From Amycolatopsis nivea (GTDB lineage Bacteria; Actinomycetota; Actinomycetes; Mycobacteriales; Pseudonocardiaceae): a DNA stretch of 64,000 bases. The stretch covers positions 62,001-126,000 of the forward strand of contig NZ_SDLT01000004.1 of assembly GCF_004522235.1 (NCBI RefSeq). The letters are read 5' to 3'. This document shows, in pieces, positions 44,359-52,975 of the stretch (its first letter is position 1; each line of letters starts with the position of its first letter). Made by a program: the position numbers and the translations under genes. The notes beneath the pieces are model-generated. The model saw only the letters and a list, made by a program, of their open reading frames with translations, was not told the origin of the DNA and did no database searches.

Positions 44359-44895
44359 GTGAACACCGAACAGTTCTGGGCCCTGATCGACGAGGCACGC
44401 GGCCAGGCCTCCGCACCGGAAGACAGCTACGACGTAGCCGAACAAGCCTGTACCTTGCTCGCCGCGCGTCCGCGGGAGGAGATCGTGGCCGCCCAGCAGA
44501 TCGTCTGGGACCTGCTGGCCGACTCCTACCGCGGCCCGCTGTGGGCAGCCGCCTACCTCGCCAACGGCGGCTGCTCCGACGACGGCTTCGAGTACTTCCG
44601 CGGCTGGCTGGTCCTGCAGGGCCGGGAGGTCTTCGAGCGGATCGTGGCCGCCCCGGACGAACTGGCCGAGTTGCCCGCGGTGCGCGCGGCCGCCGCGGAC
44701 GGCGAAGAACTGGAGTGCGAAGCCACCCTGGGCATCGCCTCGAGCGCGCACATCGACGCGACCGGAGAGGAGCTTCCGGCTGACTCGTTCACCATCCGGT
44801 ACCCGCCGCTGGATCCCGAGTGGGAGTTCGACTACGAGGACGCCGAAGAGATGCGACGCAGGCTGCCCCGGCTCGCCGCGGCGTACCTGAACTGA
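44359..44895 (+). CDS. DUF4240 protein
   Basis: The 178-residue acidic cytoplasmic protein has the family start NTEQFWALIDEAR, then DLLADSYRGPLWAAAYLANGG, SDDGFEYFRGWLVLQGREVFE and a C-terminal acidic tail EFDYEDAEEMRRRL. The DUF4240 family is widespread in actinobacteria, with no known activity. GTG at 44359 gives the conserved beginning; two other GTG codons lie just upstream (44341 and 44353). The stop is 25 nt from the convergent hydrolase stop. Confidence 0.75.
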   Translation: MNTEQFWALIDEARGQASAPEDSYDVAEQACTLLAARPREEIVAAQQIVWDLLADSYRGPLWAAAYLANGGCSDDGFEYFRGWLVLQGREVFERIVAAPDELAELPAVRAAAADGEELECEATLGIASSAHIDATGEELPADSFTIRYPPLDPEWEFDYEDAEEMRRRLPRLAAAYLN

Positions 44896-44920
44896 TCCCT
44901 GCTGTGCAGGTGCTGTCCAG

Positions 44921-45835
44921 TCAGCGTCGCACGAACCGCGCCACGTGCTCCGCGAGCGTCTCCCCCGCGTCCTCCTGCAGAAAGTGCCCAGCCCCGGCCA
45001 CCGTCGGGTGGTCCAGACCAGCTGCCCCGCGCATCGAACGCTGCAGAATCGGCCCCATCGCGCCGGTGATCGGGTCGCCGTCCGAGAACGCGCACAAGAA
45101 CGGCACGTCCAAATCCGTCAACGTCGCCCACGCCGCCCGATTGGCGTCCGACGCCGGATCGTCCGGTCGCGTCGGCACCAGCCCCGGCATCGCCCGCGGC
45201 CCGGCCTTGTACATCTCGTTCGGGAACGGCGCGTCGTAAGCCGCCCGGATGTCCTCCGACAGCGGCGTCTTGCACCCGGACTGCACACACCGCCCGACGT
45301 CCAGAATCTGCGCGCCCTCCACGGCTTCCCGGAACTTGTGCCACACCGGCGGCATGTCCACGTCCCCGGTCGGCAGCCCGGTGTTGGCCGCGACCACCCC
45401 GGCGAACCGCCCCGGATGCTCAGCCACCAGCCGCAGCCCGATCAACCCGCCCCAGTCCTGCCCGACGACCGTGACCCCTTCGAGCCCGAGCACGTCGAAC
45501 GCGAACCGCCGCATCCATTCGACGTGCCGCGCGTACGTGTGGTCGACGATCTCCGCAGGCTTGTCCGACCGGCCGAACCCGACCAGGTCCGGGGCGATCG
45601 CCCGCAGCCCGGCATCGGCCAGCACCGGAAGCATCTTCCGGTAGAGGAACGACCAGCTCGGCTCGCCGTGGAGCAGCAGAACGGGCGGCCCGTCCGCGGG
45701 CCCGGCCTCGACGTAGCCGACTCTGATCAGCCCGCCGTCCGGGTCGGACAGGTCGGTGTACTGAGGTTCGAAGGCGAAATCGGGCAGGTCCGCGAACCGG
45801 TCTTCCGGCGTCCTGAGGAGTCGCACGGTTCCCAC
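44921..45835 (-). CDS. Haloalkane dehalogenase-like alpha/beta hydrolase
   Basis: A 304-residue alpha/beta hydrolase of HLD-I type: HGEPSWSFLYRKM (56-68; Trp61 is one halide-binding residue of the family), PDLVGFGRSDKP and the nucleophile loop VGQDWGG with Asp127 and the adjacent halide-binding Trp128. The base His lies in AGAGHFLQEDAGE near the end. It probably cuts carbon-halogen bonds, but related epoxide or ester hydrolases share the fold. Activity should not be assumed without testing. Confidence 0.83.
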   Translation of the reverse strand: MGTVRLLRTPEDRFADLPDFAFEPQYTDLSDPDGGLIRVGYVEAGPADGPPVLLLHGEPSWSFLYRKMLPVLADAGLRAIAPDLVGFGRSDKPAEIVDHTYARHVEWMRRFAFDVLGLEGVTVVGQDWGGLIGLRLVAEHPGRFAGVVAANTGLPTGDVDMPPVWHKFREAVEGAQILDVGRCVQSGCKTPLSEDIRAAYDAPFPNEMYKAGPRAMPGLVPTRPDDPASDANRAAWATLTDLDVPFLCAFSDGDPITGAMGPILQRSMRGAAGLDHPTVAGAGHFLQEDAGETLAEHVARFVRR

Positions 45836-45872
45836 GTTAGTGGGAACGGGACCGCGCGGCAGTGCGCGAACG

Positions 45873-46325
45873 CTACGAAATCGCTACCGCGACGACCAGC
45901 CCGAGCCCGAGGTGCGCCGCCGCGACGACGATGCTCGCCGGCGCGAACTTCTCGCTCTGGATGGTGGACCCGACGTCGATCCGGGTCGCCCACTCCAGCA
46001 GCCGCACCGCCAGCACCTGCACGATGACCCCGATCAGGCCGTAGACCAGCGACGTGATCAGCCCGGCGGTCAGGTCGCTCGCGGAGCTGTAGATCGCCAC
46101 GACCACGATGAACGCCATCGACAGCAGCCCGGACGCGGTCACGATCACCGCGTTCGGCAGCCCGCGGGTGACCAGCTTCGACAGCTTGCCCGGCGTGGTG
46201 AAGTCGATCGCGTAGAAGCCGGCGAACATCAGCAGCAGGCCGACGATGCCGTACAGCAGGATCGCGCCGATCCCGCGCACGAGATCGGAACCGAAGGTCG
46301 CGGGCAGCGCGAGGGTCGTGGTCAC
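45873..46325 (-). CDS. DUF350 membrane protein (YjfL-like)
   Basis: The 150-residue protein has four membrane helices and the repeated small-residue helices typical of DUF350 (IGAILLYGIVGLLLMFAGFYAIDF, then SLVYGLIGVIVQVLAVRLLEW). In E. coli a DUF350 gene (yjfL) sits with YgiB- and ATP-grasp-type genes; here the same three families follow each other. GTG at 46325 is chosen since AGGGAG lies 5 nt before; ATG at 46346 would add VTTT-preceding residues only. A hairpin covers the ribosome binding site. Confidence 0.75.
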   Translation of the reverse strand: MTTTLALPATFGSDLVRGIGAILLYGIVGLLLMFAGFYAIDFTTPGKLSKLVTRGLPNAVIVTASGLLSMAFIVVVAIYSSASDLTAGLITSLVYGLIGVIVQVLAVRLLEWATRIDVGSTIQSEKFAPASIVVAAAHLGLGLVVAVAIS

Positions 46326-46332
46326 GGGGTCT

Positions 46333-46374
46333 CCCTGGATGGCCAATTCAGCCAGTTGAATCGGACATCCAGGG
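46333..46374 (-). promoter_or_regulatory. Nested hairpin over the DUF350 ribosome binding site
   Basis: Outer arms CCCTGGATG (46333-46341) and CATCCAGGG (46366-46374) pair perfectly; inner ATTCA and TGAAT (46346-46350 and 46357-46361) can extend the structure. Part of the AGGGAG ribosome binding site (46331-46336) lies in the outer arm. It could end the upstream transcript or limit DUF350 translation. Confidence 0.45.
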
Positions 46375-46379
46375 TTGTA

Positions 46380-47546
46380 TCACGACTCCGGGATCCGGTG
46401 CGGCACAAACGCCGCGCCGTCGTCGGTGACGAGTCCGCTGGTCTCGCGAATGCCGAGGCCTGCCGACTGGTCGCCGACGATCCACGCGCCGAGCGCGGGC
46501 CGGTACCCGTCGAACTCGGGCAGCGGGTCGAACGCCTGGTAGACGTAGCCTTCCGCGCCGTAGACGCCGTCGGTCTGCGTCTCGTACCCGGTGGCCACGA
46601 TCTGCACGTTCGCGCCCTCGCGGCCGAGCTTCGGCTTGCGCACGTACTCGGTGAGCAGGCCGGGATCGTCAGCGAACGCGGGCAGCAGGTTCGGGTGCCC
46701 GGGATAGTTCTCCCACAGCACGGCGAGCAGCGTCTTGTTCGACAGCAGCATCTTCCACAGCGGTTCGACCCACAGCGTGCGCGGCATGGTCTCCACCGCG
46801 AACTTGCCGAACTCCTCGTCGACGACCCATTCCCACGGGTACAGCTTCACCACCGTGGACATCTGTCCCTCGGCGAGGTCGACGAACCGCTTGAGCACCG
46901 GGTCCCAGCCGATCTCCTCGATCGCGAGCCCGACCGTGTCGAGCCCGGCCTCGGCCGCGGTCTCCTGCAGGTACGCCGTGGTCACGTGGTCCTCGCCGCT
47001 CGGGTCGGCGGAGGACCAGGTGAAGTGCAGTTCGTTCGACGGCAGCTTCCCGCCGATCTCCTCCCAGCGCTCGACCAGCTTCTCGTGGATGGAGTTCCAC
47101 TGGTCGTCTTCCGGGAAGACGTCGGTCTTCCAGTGCCACTGCAGCAGCGACGCCTCCAGCAGCGTGGTCGGCGTGTCCGCGTTGTACTCCAGCAGCTTGG
47201 CCGGCGACTTGCCGTCGTAGCGCAGGTCGAAGCGCCCGTAGACGTGCGGGTCCTGGCGCTTCCACGACTCCGCGATGTGCGGCCACACCCACTCCGGGAT
47301 GCCGAAGCGCTGGTACTGCTCGGTGGTCACGACGTTGTCGACGGCCTCCAGGCACATCGAGTGCAACAGTTCGACGTCCGCCTCGAGCGAGAGCACCTCG
47401 TCCATGTCGAAGACGTAGTGCACCGATTCGTCCCAGTACGGGCGCGGTTTGCCGGTGCCGTCGCGCGCCGGGGTGCCGTAGACCAGGCCCTGCTCTTCGA
47501 CGATCCGCTGCCAGTCGCGGCGCGGTTCCCGCCGGTCCCGATACAC
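46380..47546 (-). CDS. Glutathionylspermidine synthase-like ATP-grasp ligase (YgiC/YjfC-like)
   Basis: The 388-residue protein has the family blocks YVFDMDEVLSLEADVELLHSM, HVYGRFDLRYDGKSPAKLLEYNADTPTTLLE and a C-terminal ATP-grasp with LLSNKTLLAVLWENYPGHPNLLP and KPKLGREGANV. Members of this family without the amidase domain are thought to ligate peptide- or amine-type groups; the substrate is unknown. GTG at 47546 begins immediately after the YgiB-like stop, with no spacer. It is followed by the DUF350 gene. Confidence 0.85.
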   Translation of the reverse strand: MYRDRREPRRDWQRIVEEQGLVYGTPARDGTGKPRPYWDESVHYVFDMDEVLSLEADVELLHSMCLEAVDNVVTTEQYQRFGIPEWVWPHIAESWKRQDPHVYGRFDLRYDGKSPAKLLEYNADTPTTLLEASLLQWHWKTDVFPEDDQWNSIHEKLVERWEEIGGKLPSNELHFTWSSADPSGEDHVTTAYLQETAAEAGLDTVGLAIEEIGWDPVLKRFVDLAEGQMSTVVKLYPWEWVVDEEFGKFAVETMPRTLWVEPLWKMLLSNKTLLAVLWENYPGHPNLLPAFADDPGLLTEYVRKPKLGREGANVQIVATGYETQTDGVYGAEGYVYQAFDPLPEFDGYRPALGAWIVGDQSAGLGIRETSGLVTDDGAAFVPHRIPES

Positions 47547-48164
47547 CTATGAGCCTCCGCTCTTCCCGGTCCCGCCGAAGCTGCTGCCGCTCTTGCCGCT
47601 GATGCCGAACCCGCCGCGCTGGACGCTGGTGCCCGACTTGGTCGAAACGTTGGTGTTGCCCGACGGCGCGGTGTAGCTGCCGCCGGACACGTGCTGCCCG
47701 ATGTTCCCGGTGCCGCCGTAGTTGTAGCGGTACTGGGTGTACCCGCCGCCGGTGCCGATCGGGATGAACCAGAACCCGCCGCTGTAGTGCCCGCCGTGGG
47801 TCTGGGCGTAGTTCGCGTCGCAGTACTTGTCGTCCTGGATTACTCCGTCGGACGAGACACAGGACGCGGTGACCTCGGCGGGCTTCGCGATCGTGTAGAA
47901 CGTCGCGACCAGCCCGACGAGACCGACAGTGACCCCGCTGCCGATCAGGATCTTGCGTTTGGTGGCCGCCTTCGCGTCCGCCGCCTCCCGGGCCGCGACG
48001 GCTGCCTGCCGTTCGCGTTCCTGGTCGGCGATGGCCTGCTTGCGGGCCCGTTGTTCGGCCACCGAGGGCTGCCGGGGCTGCGTGTTCGCGTCCTGGAACC
48101 GCATCGAGCCCGGCTTCTTCGGCTCCTCGGGCGGCTGCACGCCGCTGTTGTCGTCTTGCGTCAT
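47547..48164 (-). CDS. YgiB-like membrane-anchored protein, Gly/Ser-rich
   Basis: The 205-residue protein has a charged, Gln/Ala-rich cytoplasmic start (coiled-coil RARKQAIADQERERQAAV), one helix (about 72-92) and an external part with ASCVSSDGVIQDDKYCDANY and a Gly/Tyr/Ser tail that repeats GGYTQYRYNYGGTG. The Cys-x-Asp pattern and Gly-rich tail are like YgiB/DUF1190 proteins. ATG at 48164 is used over an upstream start. With the ligase and DUF350 genes it forms a conserved module. Confidence 0.65.
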   Translation of the reverse strand: MTQDDNSGVQPPEEPKKPGSMRFQDANTQPRQPSVAEQRARKQAIADQERERQAAVAAREAADAKAATKRKILIGSGVTVGLVGLVATFYTIAKPAEVTASCVSSDGVIQDDKYCDANYAQTHGGHYSGGFWFIPIGTGGGYTQYRYNYGGTGNIGQHVSGGSYTAPSGNTNVSTKSGTSVQRGGFGISGKSGSSFGGTGKSGGS

Positions 48165-48261
48165 GTGCGCTCCGTAATCCCCCAGCACTGCAAACCCCGC
48201 GTTCCACCCTAATCGACCCGGCACACGCGCGGTTCATGCGGCGCGGGCATCATGGGTATCG

Positions 48262-49251
48262 ATGTCTCAACGCTCGGAGCGGTTCCCTTCGCGTATGCAG
48301 ACCCTGACCACCCGCGTGGTGATGGCCGGGGTGTTCCTCGGCGCGGTCATCGCGCTGGCCTTGAGCGTCGCCTTCTCCTGGACCGACACGCTCGCCGGCG
48401 GCGCGGGCGGCGGCGAGGGCAAGCTCAGCGAGGCCGCCCAGCAGGCGTTCCACTCGCCGCCGGGCACCTGCCTGGCCTGGAACGCCAAGGACGCCTCCGA
48501 CGCGCACCAGGTGCCGTGCACGCAGCCGCACCTGTTCGAGGTCACCACCGTGGTCGACATCGGCGCGAAGTACCCGCAGCAGGCTCCGTTCCCGAGCCTC
48601 GACCAGTGGCAGGACATCGCCCAGCAGCAGTGCAACGCCGACGTGCGGCCGTACCTCGGCCATCCGCTCGACCCGTACGGCAAGCTCACCACCAACCTGC
48701 TGCGGCCCACGTCGGCGCAGTGGGCCCAGGGCGACCGCCAGCTGCGCTGCGGCCTGCAGTTCGCCGGTCCGGGCGGGACGCTGCAGCTGACCACCGGCGC
48801 GGCGAAGACCCAGGACCAGTCGATGGTGTGGGCCCCGGGCACCTGCCTCGCGCTGGCGGGCAAGGGCGTCGGCGACCCGGTCGACTGCAGCAAGCCGCAC
48901 TCGTACGAGATCATCGCGACGCTCGACCTCGCCTCGCACTTCAAGGACGGCTACCCCAAGCTGGACGACCAGAAGTCCTGGCTGGACACCGAGTGCAACA
49001 AGGCCGCGAAGGAATACACCGGCAGCGCCGACCTCTCCTCGAAGAAGCTCATCCTGGGCTGGGACTCGCGCGAGCAGGAGAGCTGGGACGCCGGGTCCAC
49101 GAAGGTCAACTGCAAGGTCGCGGCCACGCTGCAGGACGGCAGCGGATTCCAGGCCGTCACCGGCAGCGTGAAGAGCGGGGCGGCGAACTCGTCCGGCCAG
49201 CAGCAGAGCCCGCCGCCCAGTTCCAGCTCCGGCGCCGGCGGAGGCAACTGA
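48262..49251 (+). CDS. Septum-formation family membrane protein
   Basis: The 329-residue protein has an N-terminal membrane helix (about 19-37), then two Cys-containing domains of the septum-formation family: PPGTCLAWNAKDASDAHQVPC with QPHLFEVTTVVD, and PGTCLALAGKGVGDPVDC with KPHSYEIIATLDL. The C-terminus is Ser/Gly-rich. It should be anchored and external. Two domains per protein is a common form. The role in division comes from family naming and is not proven here. The next gene starts 3 nt after its stop. Confidence 0.8.
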   Translation: MSQRSERFPSRMQTLTTRVVMAGVFLGAVIALALSVAFSWTDTLAGGAGGGEGKLSEAAQQAFHSPPGTCLAWNAKDASDAHQVPCTQPHLFEVTTVVDIGAKYPQQAPFPSLDQWQDIAQQQCNADVRPYLGHPLDPYGKLTTNLLRPTSAQWAQGDRQLRCGLQFAGPGGTLQLTTGAAKTQDQSMVWAPGTCLALAGKGVGDPVDCSKPHSYEIIATLDLASHFKDGYPKLDDQKSWLDTECNKAAKEYTGSADLSSKKLILGWDSREQESWDAGSTKVNCKVAATLQDGSGFQAVTGSVKSGAANSSGQQQSPPPSSSSGAGGGN

Positions 49252-49254
49252 GCC

Positions 49255-49605
49255 GTGCCCGTCGAGATGAGCCAGGCGCGGTTCGAGGAACTCGTCTCCG
49301 ACGCGCTCGACCAGGTGCCCCCGGAATTCGCCTCGGCGATGGACAACGTCGTGGTGCTGGTCGAGGACTTCAACGAGGAAGCACCGGACATCCTCGGGCT
49401 CTACCACGGGATCGCGCTCACCGAGCGCACCAGCCACTACAGCGGGGCGCTGCCGGACCGGATCTCGATCTACCGGGAGCCGATCCTCGACATCTGCGAC
49501 ACCGAGGACGACGTCGTCGAGGAAGTGCTGATCACCGTGATGCACGAACTCGGCCACCACTTCGGCATCGACGACGAGCGGCTGCACGAGCTCGGCTGGG
49601 GCTGA
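49255..49605 (+). CDS. Small zincin-type metallopeptidase family protein
   Basis: The 116-residue protein has the zinc site HELGHHFGI (His97, Glu98, His101, with His102) and DDERLHELGW as the third-ligand region; upstream is ALTERTSHYSGALPDRISIYREPI. This is the compact DUF1025-type metallopeptidase found across actinobacteria, with no known substrate. It is 3 nt after the septum-formation gene, so the two are expressed together. GTG at 49255. Confidence 0.83.
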   Translation: MPVEMSQARFEELVSDALDQVPPEFASAMDNVVVLVEDFNEEAPDILGLYHGIALTERTSHYSGALPDRISIYREPILDICDTEDDVVEEVLITVMHELGHHFGIDDERLHELGWG

Positions 49606-49746
49606 TTCCGGCGGAACCCCGTCCGCCCGTTGCTCTTCCCTGCTCGACACCGCGGCGCGACCACGGAAAACACCGAAGGTCACCAAAGCGTCACAGAACG
49701 CCGCCGATCTCCCTAGACTGACCTCACCAGGGCGTTTCCTTTCCTC

Positions 49747-51000
49747 GTGAGGTGGTTCGTGTCGCATCGTCAGACGGACAGCCGGCTTCGCTGGCTGCTC
49801 GCCTCGAGCGGCACCTCGAACCTCGCCGACGGCATCGCCAAGGTCGCTTTCCCGCTGCTGGCCACCACCCTGACCCGCGATCCGGTGGAGATCGCCGCGC
49901 TGTCGGCGGTGCAGTTCCTGCCGTGGCTGCTGTTCGCCATCCCGGCGGGCACCCTCGTCGACCGGATCGATCGCAAGAAGGCGATGGTCGCGGCGAACGC
50001 GATGCGCGCGCTCGTGGTCGCGGCGGTCACCGCACTGCTGGCCTTCGGCACGGTGGAGATCTGGACGATCTACGTCGCGTCGCTGCTCGTCGGCATCGCC
50101 GAGACGGTCGCGGAGAGCGCGGCGAACGTGCTGCCGCCCGCGCTGGTCGAGGCGGACCGGCTGGAGAGCGCCAACAGCAAGCTGCAGGCGTGCGAGATCG
50201 TCGGGCAGACGTTCCTCGGCGGCCCGGTCGGCAGCGCCACCTTCGCGCTGTTCGCGGTCTTCCCGTTCCTGCTCTCGTCGGTCGGCTTCGCGGTCGGCGC
50301 CGCGGTGCTGCTGGGCATGGCGGGCAGCTACCGGCCGCGGCAGGAAACGAAGTCGCACATCCGGGCGGATTTCGCGGACGGCTTCCGCTGGCTGCGGCGG
50401 CATTCACTGCTGCTGCGGCTGCTCGCGATCGCCGGTCTGCTCAGCCTGATCAGCGAGCTGGCCCAGGCGCAGCTGGTGCTGTACGCGCTGGAAGACCTGC
50501 ATTTGTCCGACGCCACGTTCGGCGCTTTCGCGTTCGTCGGCGGAGCTGGCGGACTGCTGGGAGCCGGGTTGACGCCACGGCTGGTCCGGCGCATCGGACG
50601 GTGGACGGTCCTGGTCGGCGGGGTGTTGTTCTGCGCGCTCGGCTTCGGCGGCATGGGCCTGGTGCGACAGCCGGTGGTGTCCGCGGTGCTGTTCGGCGTG
50701 TTCGCGGCAGCGGTGGTGGCGGTGAACGTCGTGCTCGCGACCGCACGCCACACGCTGGTCCCGGGCGAACTGCTCGGGCGCGTCCTCGGGGTCTGGCGCA
50801 CCGTCGTGTGGGGCGCGATCCCGCTCGGCGCGCTGCTCGGCGGATTGCTCACGAAACTGCTCGGTTCGGCGGGCGACACCTTCGCCGCGTCCGGCCTTCT
50901 GCTGCTGTTCGTGACCGGCTATGCACTGTTCGCGCTGCGCGGGCACCCGCTCGATGACAAAACGGCCTCGACCGGCGACGGAGTCCGTTCGCAGCAGTGA
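49747..51000 (+). CDS. MFS transporter
   Basis: The 417-residue protein has 12 predicted helices and the MFS motif between helices 2 and 3 (PAGTLVDRIDRKKAMV), with a related motif in the second half (RRIGRWTVLVGG). It belongs to the enterobactin-exporter-like/DHA3 group by the GTLVDRIDRK style. It probably exports a small molecule. GTG at 49747; upstream 141 nt hold a TAGACT at 49714 as a weak -10 candidate and no gene. Confidence 0.85.
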   Translation: MRWFVSHRQTDSRLRWLLASSGTSNLADGIAKVAFPLLATTLTRDPVEIAALSAVQFLPWLLFAIPAGTLVDRIDRKKAMVAANAMRALVVAAVTALLAFGTVEIWTIYVASLLVGIAETVAESAANVLPPALVEADRLESANSKLQACEIVGQTFLGGPVGSATFALFAVFPFLLSSVGFAVGAAVLLGMAGSYRPRQETKSHIRADFADGFRWLRRHSLLLRLLAIAGLLSLISELAQAQLVLYALEDLHLSDATFGAFAFVGGAGGLLGAGLTPRLVRRIGRWTVLVGGVLFCALGFGGMGLVRQPVVSAVLFGVFAAAVVAVNVVLATARHTLVPGELLGRVLGVWRTVVWGAIPLGALLGGLLTKLLGSAGDTFAASGLLLLFVTGYALFALRGHPLDDKTASTGDGVRSQQ

Positions 51001-51056
51001 TCCGGCGCGGGTTTGGTGCTGAAATAACACCTCACCCCGGCCGCCGGAGGTATGCG

Positions 51057-51515
51057 ATGACTGCACTCGACACCCCGCCGCTGCCGGACGACGACCGCGA
51101 CACCGAACTCGAATCGCCGCCGCCCGCCGCCCGTCGGCCGCTAGTCATCGCCGCGGTCGCCGGATTCGTGCTGGGCGGATGCGTGCTCGGGCTGCTGTGG
51201 GGGCTGTCCGGCCAGCGTGCCGGAGCGAATGTCGACGCCGCGGCCGCCTGCGCCGCGTTCGCCCGCGTCGGGCACATCCCGGACACCACCGGCGGCGTCG
51301 ACGCGGCGCAATTCACCCGGATGTCCGACGACTCGGTGCACCGCGTCACCGGCGCGGCGGAGCTGGCCAAAGCGGCGGCGACCTTCGACGGCAACTACCA
51401 GCCGCTGGCCAAAGCCCTCGACGCGGTGAACAAGATGGTGCTCAGCAGCCGCTTCGACAACCGCGACGGGCAGGCCGCCGTCGTCCAGGCGGAACAACTC
51501 TGCGCGCGGGGCTGA
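51057..51515 (+). CDS. Single-pass membrane protein of unknown function
   Basis: The 152-residue protein has an acidic cytoplasmic tail, one helix (about 29-50, VIAAVAGFVLGGCVLGLLWG) and an external domain of about 100 residues with AAAACAAFARVGHIPDTTGG and LSSRFDNRDGQAAVVQAEQLC. Two Cys could form a disulfide. ATG at 51057 follows GGAGG with 6-nt spacing. It is 56 nt after the MFS gene and convergent with the DUF4232 gene. I do not recognise the family. Confidence 0.65.
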   Translation: MTALDTPPLPDDDRDTELESPPPAARRPLVIAAVAGFVLGGCVLGLLWGLSGQRAGANVDAAAACAAFARVGHIPDTTGGVDAAQFTRMSDDSVHRVTGAAELAKAAATFDGNYQPLAKALDAVNKMVLSSRFDNRDGQAAVVQAEQLCARG

Positions 51516-51536
51516 CCCCACTCGCAGAGCGACCGG

Positions 51537-52205
51537 TCAGGCCTTGTGCACGGTCTTCACGCCGAGCTGCTTGCCCGGGATGTTCGTGCCCGCGCAGCCG
51601 AGGCCGTCGAGCGGCACGAACTTCGACGCGGTCTCCTGCGGCAGGTACACGCGCAGGCCCTTGACCGGCGTCGGCTTGCAGACGCCCGGGTCGAAGTTGC
51701 GCACCTGCGCGAACTGCAGGTCGGCCGCGGCGGTCTGGCCGGGAGCCAGCTTCACCGGCGCGCCCTTGGTGCCGTCGCGCTCGGCGGCCTGGCCGATCTG
51801 GGTGCCGTTCTCGCCGCCGACGTAGGACACGCCCGGGAAGCCCTGGATGGTGCACGGCGTGCTGCTGGTGTTCTTGATCAGCAGCGGCCGGTACTCCGAG
51901 CCGGCGCCGGCGTCGCCGCCGCCCAGCGACAGGGACACGTCGCCGGCCTTGCACAGGCCGTTGTCAGCGGGTGGTTTCTCGGCCGGCGCCGTGCCGCCGC
52001 TGGGGGCGGACGACGACGCGGAAGACGGAGCGGACGACGCGGCGGACGAAGCCGACGACATCGGGCTGCTCGACGGGGTGTCCGAACTCGCCGGACCGCT
52101 CGCGGCGGGTGCGCCCTGGCCGCACGCGGAAAGCAGCAGCGCCCCCGACGCGCCCACTGCGGACAGGAAGACCAGGGAAATCCACGGTTTCTTCGTGTTT
52201 GCCAT
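51537..52205 (-). CDS. DUF4232 lipoprotein
   Basis: The 222-residue protein has a lipoprotein signal with lipobox LLSAC, a long Ser/Ala/Pro linker (about 25-75), then the DUF4232 domain: LCKAGDVSLSLGGGDAGAG, RPLLIKNTSSTPCTIQGFPGVSYVG and LAPGQTAAADLQF. The beta-sandwich domain is outside the cell. The family is common in actinobacteria; no activity is known. ATG at 52205 is chosen for the signal peptide. Confidence 0.82.
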   Translation of the reverse strand: MANTKKPWISLVFLSAVGASGALLLSACGQGAPAASGPASSDTPSSSPMSSASSAASSAPSSASSSAPSGGTAPAEKPPADNGLCKAGDVSLSLGGGDAGAGSEYRPLLIKNTSSTPCTIQGFPGVSYVGGENGTQIGQAAERDGTKGAPVKLAPGQTAAADLQFAQVRNFDPGVCKPTPVKGLRVYLPQETASKFVPLDGLGCAGTNIPGKQLGVKTVHKA

Positions 52206-52357
52206 CTCACTCGCCTCGCTGTGCTGGTGAACGCCTAACTGAGGTGAAACCTTCATCCGGAGGACGTGCCAGGTCCGGACGGGGTTGCTCCGCATCCGGT
52301 GAGTTCCCCACCGGGCCCGGCTTCACTCAGCGTTTCCCCGCACGAGTGACCGACCGC

Positions 52358-52975
52358 TCACGAAAGGCGGGTATCGACCCAGCGGAGGCACTCCCATCCG
52401 TGGTCGCGGGCCTCCAGCTCGACGAACTTCGTGTTCGGGATCAGGGCCTCGTTCGCCAGCTCCGCGGGCACGTTCGAGGCCAGCCATTCCCCGGCGAGCC
52501 GGATCGCGCCGCCGTGGCTGACCAGCACGACCACCCCGTCCGGCGACGTTTCCTCGTGCTTGGCCCGCAGCTCGTTCGCCGCGCCGAGCATCCGGTCGCG
52601 CACCTGCGTACCGGTCTCGCCGCCGGGGATCGGGACCTCGAGGTCGCCTTGCGTCCAGGCCTTCACCACGCGCAGGTAGACGCCGATCGAGTCCAGGTCG
52701 GTGTTGCCCTCGAGGTCTCCGGCGTCGACCTCCTTGACGCCCTCGATCACCTGCACGTCGAACCCGAACGCCTCGGCCAGCGGGGCCGCGGTCTGTTGCG
52801 CACGCACCGCTTCCGACGCGTAGACCGCCACGATCGGCTCGTCTTTCAGCTGTTCGGCGAGCGCCGCGGCCTGCTCGCGGCCGAGTTCGGTGAGCGGCGG
52901 ACCAGGCAACGCAGTGTCCAGCGCCCGGCGAACATTGCCCTCGGTCTGCCCATGCCGGACCAGCAGCAACCTCAT
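52358..52975 (-). CDS. Histidine phosphatase (phosphoglycerate mutase-like)
   Basis: The 205-residue protein has the RHG motif at the start (LLLVRHGQTEGN, His8), then PLTELGREQAAALAEQL, YASEAVRAQQTAAPLAEAF, GVKEVDAGDLEGN and the second His in VVLVSHGGAIRLAG. It removes phosphate from a small substrate. Start overlaps the pheA stop by 4 nt, a pairing conserved in actinobacteria. The substrate is unknown. Confidence 0.9.
   Translation of the reverse strand: MRLLLVRHGQTEGNVRRALDTALPGPPLTELGREQAAALAEQLKDEPIVAVYASEAVRAQQTAAPLAEAFGFDVQVIEGVKEVDAGDLEGNTDLDSIGVYLRVVKAWTQGDLEVPIPGGETGTQVRDRMLGAANELRAKHEETSPDGVVVLVSHGGAIRLAGEWLASNVPAELANEALIPNTKFVELEARDHGWECLRWVDTRLS

Noticed and set aside
48250..50403. 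717-codon minus-strand frame
   Set aside because: It runs opposite the septum-formation, metallopeptidase and MFS genes, which have strong motifs; the product is low-complexity.
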